DNA of 64,000 nt from CAVSRC01 sp963782045 (GTDB taxonomy: Bacteria; Pseudomonadota; Alphaproteobacteria; Rhizobiales; Kaistiaceae), in the NCBI GenBank assembly GCA_963782045.1, contig CAWAIR010000033.1, forward strand, positions 169,640-233,639, in the 5' to 3' direction. The notes under the pieces were generated by a model. It made no database searches and was not told the origin of the DNA. It saw only the letters and a program-made list of their open reading frames with translations. Position numbers and translations under genes: made by a program. Shown here piece by piece: positions 49,636-58,071 of this stretch. Positions within the stretch are counted from its first letter, which is position 1. Each line of letters starts with the position of its first letter.

Positions 49636-49716
49636 ATTGATCGGCGCCAGCGCTGCCGTTCTCATTTTGGCGCTGCGCGCTCGTCAACCAAGGACGCGAC
49701 GCATCCCGGCGCAACG

Positions 49717-49759
49717 CGATGGCTGATTTCGCGAAAACGCGCGTGGTTCGTTAAAGACC
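49717..49759 (+). promoter_or_regulatory. motif B site 3, upstream of GAPDH gene
   Basis: CGATGGC, GATTTCGCGAAAACGCGC and GTTAAAGACC, aligning with the sites at 40475 and 41422; 93 bp before the GAPDH start. Confidence 0.5.
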
Positions 49760-49851
49760 GCTCGAAGAGCTCCGCGGCACGGTGTCAGGAGGCAGCCGAA
49801 GCGGCCAACGCCCCGGTATCGCCATCCTGGCTGAAGAAAGGGAGAGCAGAA

Positions 49852-50856
49852 ATGAAGCGCGTCGCCATCAACGGCCTGGGTCGCATAGGCCGCCTCATAC
49901 TGCGTCACTACATGAGCGAATCGTCAGCGGATGTCGAAATCGTCGCGGCGAACGACCTCGTGCCGTCAGACGATCTCGCCTATCTCATCCGACGCGATTC
50001 GGTGCACGGGCCGGCGCCCTTCAGCGTGGAAGCTCAGCCCAACGGATTGAAGCTTGGCGACCGATACGTCACAACGACTGCGGTCAAAGACCCGGCCGAA
50101 CTTCCGTGGCGGGAGCTCGGCGTCGAAATCGTCTTCGAATGCACGGGGCGGTTCACCGACCGCGCGCTCGCGGCCCACCACCTGGACGCCGGGGCGCGCC
50201 GCGTGGTGATCGGCGCCCCCTCGAAGAATGCGGATCTGACGACCATCATGGGCGTCAACCAGCAGTCGTTCGATCCCAAGAAACATCAGATCATCTCCAA
50301 TGCCTCGTGCACGACGAATTCGCTGGTGCCGGCGATGAAGGTGTTGCTGGAGAACTTCGGTGTCGAGATGGCGCTGGTGACGACGGTGCATGCCTACACC
50401 GCGACACAGGCTCTGGTCGACCGCCCCGACAAGAAGGCAATTCGCGGGCGGGCCGCCGCCGTAAATCTCGTGCCGACCAGCACGGGTTCCGACATGGCGA
50501 CCATCCAGGTGTTGCCGGAGTTGAAGGATCGCCTGCGTGCGATGGCAATCCGTGCGCCTGTTGTCGATGGCGCCATAACCGACATAAGTGCCGTATTGAC
50601 GAAAGACGCGACCGAGGAGTCCGTCAACAGCGCGTTTCAGCATGCGGCCCAGACGCCGCCGCTGGCGGGGTTTCTTGGCTATAGCGAGGAGGACTTGGTC
50701 TCTTCGGACATCATCGGCGACTTGCGCTCGAGCGTCGTTCACGCACAGTCGACGCGCGTCGTGAAGGGCAGGATGGTCAAGCTGCAGTGCTGGTACGACA
50801 ACGAAGCGGCGTTTGCGCGGCGCATGCTCGACTTGGCACTTGAGCTGCCCCTATGA
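49852..50856 (+). CDS. gap: glyceraldehyde-3-phosphate dehydrogenase, type I
   Basis: A 334-aa enzyme with the NAD-binding INGLGRIGRLILR, the catalytic Cys in NASCTTNSLVPAMKVL, the His in TTVHAYTATQ and the C-terminal CWYDNEAAFARRMLDL. It interconverts glyceraldehyde 3-phosphate and 1,3-bisphosphoglycerate. It stands away from any pgk or tkt and close to an aldolase gene and stress genes, so it is probably a second, condition-specific copy. GGAGAGCAGAA precedes ATG 49852. Confidence 0.93.
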   Translation: MKRVAINGLGRIGRLILRHYMSESSADVEIVAANDLVPSDDLAYLIRRDSVHGPAPFSVEAQPNGLKLGDRYVTTTAVKDPAELPWRELGVEIVFECTGRFTDRALAAHHLDAGARRVVIGAPSKNADLTTIMGVNQQSFDPKKHQIISNASCTTNSLVPAMKVLLENFGVEMALVTTVHAYTATQALVDRPDKKAIRGRAAAVNLVPTSTGSDMATIQVLPELKDRLRAMAIRAPVVDGAITDISAVLTKDATEESVNSAFQHAAQTPPLAGFLGYSEEDLVSSDIIGDLRSSVVHAQSTRVVKGRMVKLQCWYDNEAAFARRMLDLALELPL

Positions 50857-51067
50857 CAAGCATCGGACGTGCGTTCCAAAAGGCGGCGGCCTGGTGCCCT
50901 CTTGCCGATCCGGAGGGCGCGGTGCGCATTGGGTTTTCGCGTGTGCCGATGATTTGAAGTGTCTCTGCGTGGAGCAATGCCGCTGCCCCACGCACAAACC
51001 ATCTTCTCATCCCAGCGTCGCAGCCACCCGCCGCGGTGGCGTTTCCGGCCCTCAGATCCCCCGGGCA

Positions 51068-51712
51068 CTACGCGATGGTCAGTTCATCGTCCACCCGCTC
51101 GACGCCCGGTGCAGACCAAGCCGTCTGCTGGGCGAGACGTCTCTCCTGCAAAGAACTGACTTTGCCGGTAAGGGTCACCTTGCCGCCATCGGCCTTCACG
51201 TTGACCTTCTCGGCATCTATCTGCGCATTGCGGGAAAGCGCCGCCTTGATTTCGGTCGTGACTCCCGACGCCCCGACCTGAGGCCGAATCTCGATATCAT
51301 TGCTGACTCCCCGCACGCCACGAAGCCTGCGGATGTCCTTTTCGGCTGCGTCGCGTTGGAAATACCAGTCGACAATGCCAAGGAGCGTGACCCATCCCCT
51401 GCCGACCTTGACCTCTACACTCCCTTTTGGAACCTCGACATCCCAAGCAAGGGCCTGCCTCGCGTAATGGGCGATATCGGTATCGTTCGGCGGATCGAAC
51501 GGATAGTGGACATCCAACTCCTCGACGACCGCTTTGGTCCCGATGACACGACCGGCGGCTTTCTCTGCCGCCGATTTTTCCGCATAGGTTCCAACGCGGC
51601 CCGTCAGAGTCACGACCCCGTTTTCGGCGGCAACCCTGATATCCGCCGCATTGATCCTTGGCTCCCACTCGAGCTCATCGATCACCGCTTGTCGCAGACT
51701 TTTGTCAATCAT
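51068..51712 (-). CDS. three-BON-domain protein (paralogue of 48838-49482)
   Basis: The 214-aa protein has the same three-BON layout as the gene at 48838 (GVVTLTGRVGTYAEKSAAEK, GWVTLLGIVDWYFQRD, GKVTLTGKVSSLQERR) and the same ends (LRQAVIDELEWEP; TAWSAPGVERVDDELTIA). The two flank the GAPDH gene, so a tandem or local duplication is likely. No signal peptide. ATG 51712 matches the paralogue start. Motif A site 4 is about 120 bp upstream, as in the other copy. Confidence 0.87.
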   Translation of the reverse strand: MIDKSLRQAVIDELEWEPRINAADIRVAAENGVVTLTGRVGTYAEKSAAEKAAGRVIGTKAVVEELDVHYPFDPPNDTDIAHYARQALAWDVEVPKGSVEVKVGRGWVTLLGIVDWYFQRDAAEKDIRRLRGVRGVSNDIEIRPQVGASGVTTEIKAALSRNAQIDAEKVNVKADGGKVTLTGKVSSLQERRLAQQTAWSAPGVERVDDELTIA

Positions 51713-52168
51713 TGGAAAGCTTCCCTTGTTTGGTGAGAGGGTCGCTCCTCGATGTCTCGAGAGATCGCCACACACCCACGGCTCCATTTTCGTTCAAACG
51801 CCCCTCAGGTTCTGTCAAAGGGAAGCACGAATCCATTGCACGAAGGTGTCGTCGATACTTAGGCATCAGTGGGCGCGCTCCGCGTGCTGCGACCCGGTCA
51901 ATCCACACATCCGGCGCGATCACAAGACCACGCTTTCAGCAACAGCGAAGTGGCGCCGACACCATCGTGCAATAGACCGTCCTCGGCGCCGGAATTATTG
52001 TCGAGTGGTGACGGAAGGTTGTGCCAGTGCTGATGGTGTGGATCCGATACGCGACATTCGAGATGAAGCACGTGGCCGCTTCGTTCATCGGCGTGAGTAG
52101 TGAGGGGGGACTTTAGTTCCGCAAGGGCCGGCTGGCTCAAGCGAGTGCCTAAGCGACAGGAGTGGACG
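51713..52168. other. intergenic region with motif A site
   Basis: No gene seen. It holds motif A site 4 (51833-51863) in front of the second BON gene; nothing recognisable was found between 51870 and the cupin gene except its AGGAG ribosome site. Confidence 0.45.
51833..51863. promoter_or_regulatory. motif A site 4
   Basis: CCATTGCACGAAGGTGTCG followed by TCGATACTTAGG; nearly the same as site 3, at a similar distance from the paralogous BON gene. Confidence 0.6.
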
Positions 52169-52612
52169 ATGCCTCCAGACCACGAGCCCGACGAGGCGGT
52201 TTTCCGGTCGATACTGCCGGAAGATGTGGAGTGGAAGCCGTTCGCGGCATTTCCATCGTCTGCGAGACTGGCAGTGCTTGTTGGAGAGCCCACTCAACCG
52301 GGGCCTTACGTCATCAGGGTCAAGTTGCCCTCGGGCGTGAAGCTCATGCCGCACAGACATCCGGAGGATCGCGTCTACACCGTCATGTCGGGTGTCTTCT
52401 ACATTGGCTTGGGCGAGCAGTTCGACGACGACAAGCTCAACGCTTATGCGCCAGGGAGCGTCATCGTCTTGCCGGGCGACACCTGGCATTTCCATTGGGC
52501 AAAGTCCGGCGAGTACGTCACCCAGGTAACCGCCATCGGTCCGCTGGGTCTCGAATATCGAGACGCGACCGACGATCCGCGAAACCAGACGAAACCGGGC
52601 TCGTCTGGCTGA
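52169..52612 (+). CDS. cupin-domain protein
   Basis: A 147-aa single cupin with motif 1 MPHRHPEDRVYTVMSGVFYIG (His, His, Glu-type metal ligands) and motif 2 PGSVIVLPGDTWHFHW. It probably binds a metal; substrate unknown. AGGAG precedes ATG 52169. It is followed 72 nt later by the aldolase gene on the same strand. Confidence 0.87.
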   Translation: MPPDHEPDEAVFRSILPEDVEWKPFAAFPSSARLAVLVGEPTQPGPYVIRVKLPSGVKLMPHRHPEDRVYTVMSGVFYIGLGEQFDDDKLNAYAPGSVIVLPGDTWHFHWAKSGEYVTQVTAIGPLGLEYRDATDDPRNQTKPGSSG

Positions 52613-52684
52613 GAGCGAGCAGCGAGCGGTGACCGCCAAGCAGCTCTCACCGCCGATCGTCACAATCAGAAAGCGCGAAGCACA

Positions 52685-53652
52685 ATGGACAAAGCAATGA
52701 CGGAAGCCGGGTCCGCATCGAGCAACGTGCGCACCGATCGCGTGCAGAGCATCCTGAAGCAGTACGAGTCCGACAATCCTGGAACCAAGGCGCAGCTTGC
52801 CAGGATTTTCTGGCCGGGCGCCTGGGCGGCACGGGACGTGTCCTCATCCTCCCGATCGACCAGGGTGTCGAGCACGGTCCGGCGAGAAGTTTCGCGACCA
52901 ATCCGCCGGCCTACGATCCGCATTATTTCTTCGCGTTGGCGATCGATGCGGGTCTGAACGCGCTGGCCGCGCCGCTGGGACTGCTCGAAGCGGGCGCGGC
53001 GACCTTTGCCGGACGCATCCCCCTCATTCTCAAGGCCAACAACGCGAACAAGCTGTTCCCAGGCAGCCAGTACAAGGATCAGGCGGTGACGGCGAGCGTC
53101 AGGGATGCGGTCCGGCTCGGCTGCTCCGCCATCGGCCTGACGCTGTATCCGGGATCCGAAAAGTCCTACGAGCAGATCGAAGAGGCCCGGGAGGTGATCC
53201 GGGAAGCGAAGGATGCGGGCCTTGCCTCGGTGGTGTGGGCCTACCCACGCGGCGGCGCTCTGACGCCGGAGAGCGAGACGGCAATCGACGTCTCGGCCTA
53301 TGCGGCCCAGATTGCCGCGCAGATCGGCGCCCACATTGTGAAGCTTAAGGTGCCGAGCGCCGCCTTTCACGATCCCGATCTCAAGAAGCTCTACGACAAG
53401 AACAACATTGCTTACGGAACCATCGCCGAGCGGGTGCGCCATGTCATGCAGGCCGCCTTCGAAGGGCGGCGCATCGTCATCTTCTCGGGCGGCCCGCAGA
53501 AGAGCGACGCTGAAGTGATGGATGACGCGCGCGGGATTCGCGAGGGTGGCGGATATGGCTCGATCATTGGCCGCAACTGCTTCCAAAGGCCGAGGGACGA
53601 GGCGGTGCAACTGCTGAACAAGATGATCAAGGTCTACATCGACGAGCGGTGA
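52685..53652 (+). pseudogene. class I fructose-bisphosphate aldolase (DhnA/FbaB type), frameshifted near 52806
   Basis: The frame from ATG 52685 covers RVQSILKQYESDNPGTKAQL and then is lost. From about 52810 another frame gives GRLGGTGRVLILPIDQGVEH and continues unbroken to the end, with the Schiff-base Lys region GAHIVKLKVPSAAF and the phosphate site FSGGPQK. One T missing from the TTTT at 52805 explains it. Corrected length is about 322 aa. It catalyses reversible cleavage of fructose 1,6-bisphosphate, next in the pathway to the GAPDH at 49852. A homopolymer error is the likeliest cause. Confidence 0.85.
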
Positions 53653-54085
53653 GACAGGCAAGGTCGCCTTGACCACGCATCGACTGCGGCGCGAGCGCCG
53701 ATCGAAACCGTAGACTTCGCGCCCCGGGGTAGAGCGCTTGCGCCTGGCAGGAGGGCCGCGGGCAGTGCTGCGCGCCAGGCAGGCAGTCTGCCCCCTCCCC
53801 GACTTCGTCGGTGACACATCGGTCCTCTCAATTTTCGCCCATCGGCCGTTCTTCGCGCGTGCGACAAGCACCGAGTCCCGATCCAACCGGACCGCGTCGC
53901 GCCACCGAGGCTCGGCGGCCCCTTTCGGGCGGGCGGATCGGCGGACACGAACCAGCAAGCAATCGTGCTCGAATTCACCAATCGACGCTTGCTTCACGAC
54001 ATACGCCAGGCGGACCGGATGAGATCGTGTCGATCACCGTCGAGGGCGCATGCGCGCGACGGGCCCGACGAGCGAGGACGATGAC
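53653..54085. other. intergenic region
   Basis: No gene or clear repeat seen; neither motif family was found here. A GAGGACGATGAC ribosome site lies at the right end before dps. Confidence 0.4.
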
Positions 54086-54613
54086 ATGGATATTGAGGCC
54101 GCAAGGACAAAGCGCGCAGCGCCGATACAAACGCGCACCAGCCTGCCGCCCGAGACGGTGGCGGAGATCGCCGGCGGGCTGAACGGTCTGCTGGCGGACG
54201 TCTTCGCACTCTACGTCAAGACCAAGAACTTCCATTGGCACACGTCGGGACGTCACTTCCGCGACGATCATCTGATGTTCGACGAGCAGGCGGAGCAGCT
54301 TCTCGCCATGACCGATCCGCTGGCCGAGCGCGTGCGCAAGATTGGCGCACCGACCATGCGCTCGATCGGCCAAATCAGTCGCCTGCAACGTGTCCTCGAC
54401 AACGACGCCGACTACATCACGCCGTTCGACATGCTGGCCGAGCTGCGTGACGACAACTTCCAACTCGCCGCCAGCCTGCGCGCCGCCCACCAGGTCTGCG
54501 CCGACGCCGGCGACGTCGCCGGTACCAGCCTGATCGAGACATGGATCGACGAGGCCGAAGGGCGGGCCTGGTTTCTCTTCGAGACAAGTCGGCGGGCCGA
54601 GTCCGATGCGTGA
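54086..54613 (+). CDS. dps: Dps/ferritin-like DNA-protection protein
   Basis: A 175-aa protein with the Dps four-helix bundle and ferroxidase residues in TKNFHWHTSGRHFRDDHLMF and DEQAEQLLAMTDPLAERVRK, plus TPFDMLAELRDDNFQLAASL. Dps stores iron, consumes peroxide and shields DNA in starvation. A short piece of a second copy remains at 57110-57163. Confidence 0.92.
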   Translation: MDIEAARTKRAAPIQTRTSLPPETVAEIAGGLNGLLADVFALYVKTKNFHWHTSGRHFRDDHLMFDEQAEQLLAMTDPLAERVRKIGAPTMRSIGQISRLQRVLDNDADYITPFDMLAELRDDNFQLAASLRAAHQVCADAGDVAGTSLIETWIDEAEGRAWFLFETSRRAESDA

Positions 54614-54688
54614 ATCCAACAGGCCGAGCGCGTCCATGCCGCCTGGCTCGTTCCCCCAAGCCAACCGAACCCGAGGAGGATGGCAGAC

Positions 54689-55108
54689 ATGACTGACATC
54701 AGATCGTCAAACGGACAGATACGGATCGCCGAACCGGGCGCGTGGATCATGGTCGCCGGCTCAGCCGGTGGCCTCACCGCCGCGCTGATCGACTATGTCT
54801 GGCGCGGTGACGGCATCGCCTTCGAGGCCGGCACGCTGCTCGTCATCATATCGAGCGCCCTGCTGCTGGCGGCGGTGCTGCCGTTGGCGCTCCGGGTGGT
54901 CCGCGGTGGCCTCGCCGTGACGTTGGTCACCTTGGCCGGTCTCGACATGCTCGGCACCGGCTTCGCCGCCTGGATGCTGGAAGCCAATTGGCTGCTCAGC
55001 CTGACGACCGTGGCGGCCGTCGGCTGGATCATCAACGTCTTCTTCGATGCGCAGACGATACCGGTCGTGCGCGAACGTTCATCCCACATGCAGGAGTCAG
55101 CGCGATGA
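54689..55108 (+). CDS. small four-helix membrane protein coupled to the PQQ dehydrogenase
   Basis: The 139-aa protein has four membrane segments (WIMVAGSAGGLTAALIDYVW, TLLVIISSALLLAAVLPLAL, LVTLAGLDMLGTGFAAWML, LSLTTVAAVGWIINVFF). GAGGAGG lies 8-9 nt before ATG 54689, which is better than ATG 54680. Its stop overlaps the next start as ATGA (55105-55108), so it is co-translated with the quinoprotein. It may serve as a membrane anchor or quinone-side partner, as the fused membrane domain does in Gcd; this is inference. Confidence 0.75.
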   Translation: MTDIRSSNGQIRIAEPGAWIMVAGSAGGLTAALIDYVWRGDGIAFEAGTLLVIISSALLLAAVLPLALRVVRGGLAVTLVTLAGLDMLGTGFAAWMLEANWLLSLTTVAAVGWIINVFFDAQTIPVVRERSSHMQESAR

Positions 55109-57009
55109 CCCGTCTCTTGTTCCTTCCGCTCGCAATCGCGTCGGGCATCGCCGTCGGCGGCGTGGGGATCGCCAACGCTCAGGATTGGTACACGTTCAAC
55201 GGTGACCTGGCCGCCCAGAAATACGCCACCCCCACCCAGATCACGCCGCGGAACGTCGGCACGCTCAAGAAGGCCTGGGAGGTGCACACCGGCGACGTAT
55301 CGGACGGAACCGGCAGCAAGCCGCCCTCCGATTGGTCGGCGACGCCGCTCTTCGTCAACAACACCGTCTACCTGTCGACGCCGTTCTACCGGATCTTCGC
55401 GCTCGCGCCGGATACCGGCAAGGTCAAGTGGATCTACGACACCAAGTCGACGCTGAAGGCACTGACCCAGCCCGACCTCAAGACGCGCGGCGTCGCCTAC
55501 TGGCAATCCGCCGATCCCGTCGCCGGTCAGCCCTGCCAGAAGATCGTCTACATCGGCACTATGGATGCCAAGCTGCACGCCGTCGATGCCGACACCGGCA
55601 AGCTGTGCACGGGTTTCGCCGACAACGGCATCCTCAACATCGACCAGTGGAACACGGTCAACGACAAATGGCCGATGTCGATCTTGCAGCCGCCGACCGT
55701 CTACAAGAACACCCTGTTCATCGGCTGGGCAGGCAAGGACTGGGTCGACGCCGAGGCGCCTCCCGGCCGCGTCTTCGCCGTCGATGCCGAGACCGGCAAG
55801 CTGAAATGGACCTTTGACGCGATTCCCGCCGACCAGGCCAAGACCACGGGCACGTCCGACGTGTGGACCAGCATGTCGGTCGATCGCGAGCGCGGCATCC
55901 TCTACCTGCCGGTGAGTTCGCCGAGTCCGAACTATTACGGCGGCAACCGCACCGAGAAGCTGCCGCTGGCGACCTCGGTGACGGCGCTCAACGCCGATAC
56001 CGGCCAGGTCCTCTGGAGCCGGCAGCTCGTCCACCACGACATCTGGGACTACGACACCAACTCGGCGCCGGTCCTGGTCGATATCCAGAAGAACGGCCAG
56101 ACCATCCCGGCTCTGGTGCAATCGTCCAAGCAGGGGTTCCTCTATGTGCTCAACCGGCTGACAGGCGAGCCGATCTATCCGATCGACGAGAGGCCAGTGC
56201 CGCAATCGACCATTCCGGGAGAGAAGAGCTCGCCGACCCAGCCCTATGTGGCGACGCCACAGCCGGTGGTCGCCGACAAGTGGCCGGGCGTGTCGACCCT
56301 CGCCGATGTCGCCAGCTTTGGCTATTGCAGCCGCAAGGCGGCGAGCCTGCGCTACGACGGTCGCTTCACGCCGCCGAGCCTGAAGGGCTCGCTCGTCTAC
56401 CCGGCAACGGTGGGCGGTACCGAATGGGGCGGCGGCGCCGTCGACCCGACCACCGACACCTATGTCGTGAACTCGTCCAGCGTCGTGCAGATCTACCGTC
56501 TGGTGAAGCGCGCCGACTACGCCAAGGAGAGCGACAACGGCAAGAAGCCCGGCTACTTCGCACAGGAAGGCGTGCCCTACGGCTTCCACATCTCCAACTT
56601 CCTCAACCCGATCGGCATGCCCTGCTGGAACCCGCCCTATGGGACGCTGGCCTCCTATGACCTGAAGACCGGCAAGCTGCTGTGGAAAGAGCCCTTCGGC
56701 GAGGTGCAGAAGTGGGGCTTCTACATGCCGAAATCCTGGGGCTCGGTGACGATCGGCGCGCCAGTGGTCACCAAGTCCGGGCTGATCTTCATCGGCGGCT
56801 CGATGGACTCGCGGGTGCGTGCCATCGACCTCAAGTCGGGCAAGGTCTTGTGGAAGTACCTGGTTGACGCACCGGCGGTCTCGATGCCGGCCGTCTATGA
56901 GTACAAGGGCAAGGAGTACGTGTTGTTCGCGGCCGGCGGCAACGCCATCCTGACGCAGCGGGTCAGCGACCAGATCGTCGCCTTCGCCCTACCCGATGCG
57001 GGATCATGA
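55105..57009 (+). CDS. PQQ-dependent dehydrogenase, glucose-dehydrogenase-like
   Basis: The 634-aa protein has a signal peptide (LFLPLAIASGIAVGGVGIANA), then an eight-bladed quinoprotein propeller: the Trp-docking strands, PCQKIVYIGTMDAKLHAVDA, the Gcd-like LVHHDIWDYDTNSAPVLVDI, and C-terminal AVYEYKGKEYVLFAAGGN. It oxidises a sugar or alcohol in the periplasm using pyrroloquinoline quinone. Unlike Gcd it has no N-terminal membrane domain; a separate membrane protein is encoded immediately upstream. No pqq biosynthesis genes are in the window. Confidence 0.9.
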   Translation: MTRLLFLPLAIASGIAVGGVGIANAQDWYTFNGDLAAQKYATPTQITPRNVGTLKKAWEVHTGDVSDGTGSKPPSDWSATPLFVNNTVYLSTPFYRIFALAPDTGKVKWIYDTKSTLKALTQPDLKTRGVAYWQSADPVAGQPCQKIVYIGTMDAKLHAVDADTGKLCTGFADNGILNIDQWNTVNDKWPMSILQPPTVYKNTLFIGWAGKDWVDAEAPPGRVFAVDAETGKLKWTFDAIPADQAKTTGTSDVWTSMSVDRERGILYLPVSSPSPNYYGGNRTEKLPLATSVTALNADTGQVLWSRQLVHHDIWDYDTNSAPVLVDIQKNGQTIPALVQSSKQGFLYVLNRLTGEPIYPIDERPVPQSTIPGEKSSPTQPYVATPQPVVADKWPGVSTLADVASFGYCSRKAASLRYDGRFTPPSLKGSLVYPATVGGTEWGGGAVDPTTDTYVVNSSSVVQIYRLVKRADYAKESDNGKKPGYFAQEGVPYGFHISNFLNPIGMPCWNPPYGTLASYDLKTGKLLWKEPFGEVQKWGFYMPKSWGSVTIGAPVVTKSGLIFIGGSMDSRVRAIDLKSGKVLWKYLVDAPAVSMPAVYEYKGKEYVLFAAGGNAILTQRVSDQIVAFALPDAGS

Positions 57010-57109
57010 GCAGGCCCTCTGACAAGCCACCAACGCGGCTCGGCGAACGGCACCCGCCGAGCCGGAACCTCGGGTGCAAGGGAATCGCCCGCCTCGGGGT
57101 TCAGCCGGC

Positions 57110-57163
57110 ACCCCGCTCAACATGCTGGCGGAGCTCCGCGACGACAATTCTCATCTCGTGGCC
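57110..57163 (+). pseudogene. Dps remnant
   Basis: 18 codons read TPLNMLAELRDDNSHLVA, matching TPFDMLAELRDDNFQLAA of the complete Dps at 54086. Neither side continues the gene. It lies in the 200-bp gap before the PRC-barrel gene and marks a lost second copy or a recombination scar. Confidence 0.65.
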
Positions 57164-57207
57164 GGTTCCGGTGCGGTCGCAAAGACCAGTGACAGGAGGA
57201 TTTTGCC

Positions 57208-57993
57208 ATGTTGTTTGCCATCACCGGCTTGCTGGGATGCCCGGTCAGGACAGAGGACGGCCATGCCGGAACGGTCAAGGATTACCTGTTCGACGACCGG
57301 AACTGGAGGATCCGCTGGATGGTCGTCGATACCGGCGCGTGGCTGCCAGGCCGCAAGATCCTCATCCATCCGTCCGCAATCGAGCCGTTGGTCATCCCGC
57401 AGCGGAGCGGAGGGCTCGGGATGGGTTCGAGCGTCGATACGCTGGTGGTGTCCGTCGCGCTGACGCGAGACGAGATCAAGGCAAGTCCCGACGCCTCTGA
57501 AGATGAACCCGTCACGCAGCAGATGGAAGATCGTCTGTACGACTACATCCGGGATCCCATTTGGGGCGCCATCAATTTCGGAACCAATGCCATCAGTCCG
57601 CCGACATCGGCACCGCCCATGGCTGCGGGCGCCCGGGAACACGGCAAGATTGCGGCAGGAACCCATCCGGGCGATGGCGATTCCCACCTGCGCAGCGGAT
57701 CGACCGTGATCGGCTACCATGTCGAGGCGACGAATGGCGAGATCGGCCATGTCGAGAACTTCCTGATCGACGATGCCGACTGGCACATCCGCGATCTCTT
57801 GATCGCGACGCGCAACTGGTGGCCCGGCAAACACGTCCAGCTGGCGCCTCACACAGTCGAAGCTGTTGACTGGATGCGGAAGGAGATCGCCCTCAGCGTC
57901 ACACGGGAACAGGTGCAGTCCAGCCCGGAGTGGGACCCAGCCGCGATGACCAGGATATTGGGTGACGGCGCACTGCACCGGCACCAAGCCTAG
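57208..57993 (+). CDS. protein with two PRC-barrel domains
   Basis: The 261-aa protein has two PRC-barrel modules: GLLGCPVRTEDGHAGTVKDY (about 5-75) and STVIGYHVEATNGEIGHVEN (about 165-235), the second with FLIDDADWHIRDLLIATRNW. PRC barrels bind RNA, reaction-centre subunits or other proteins; here the role is unknown. No signal peptide. CAGGAGG precedes ATG 57208. Confidence 0.87.
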   Translation: MLFAITGLLGCPVRTEDGHAGTVKDYLFDDRNWRIRWMVVDTGAWLPGRKILIHPSAIEPLVIPQRSGGLGMGSSVDTLVVSVALTRDEIKASPDASEDEPVTQQMEDRLYDYIRDPIWGAINFGTNAISPPTSAPPMAAGAREHGKIAAGTHPGDGDSHLRSGSTVIGYHVEATNGEIGHVENFLIDDADWHIRDLLIATRNWWPGKHVQLAPHTVEAVDWMRKEIALSVTREQVQSSPEWDPAAMTRILGDGALHRHQA

Positions 57994-58071
57994 GCAGGTT
58001 GGGGCTGGTTGTGGCACGAGTGAGTCGTCCAAACGATCGCGAGACGCAGCGCGCGGCCGCTCGCCGCGCCG

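Larger units (their letters stand above)
49483..49851. other. divergent intergenic region with motif A and motif B sites
   Basis: No gene seen. It carries motif A site 3 (49604-49635, toward the BON gene) and motif B site 3 (49717-49759, toward the GAPDH gene), the only place where both families meet. Confidence 0.5.
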
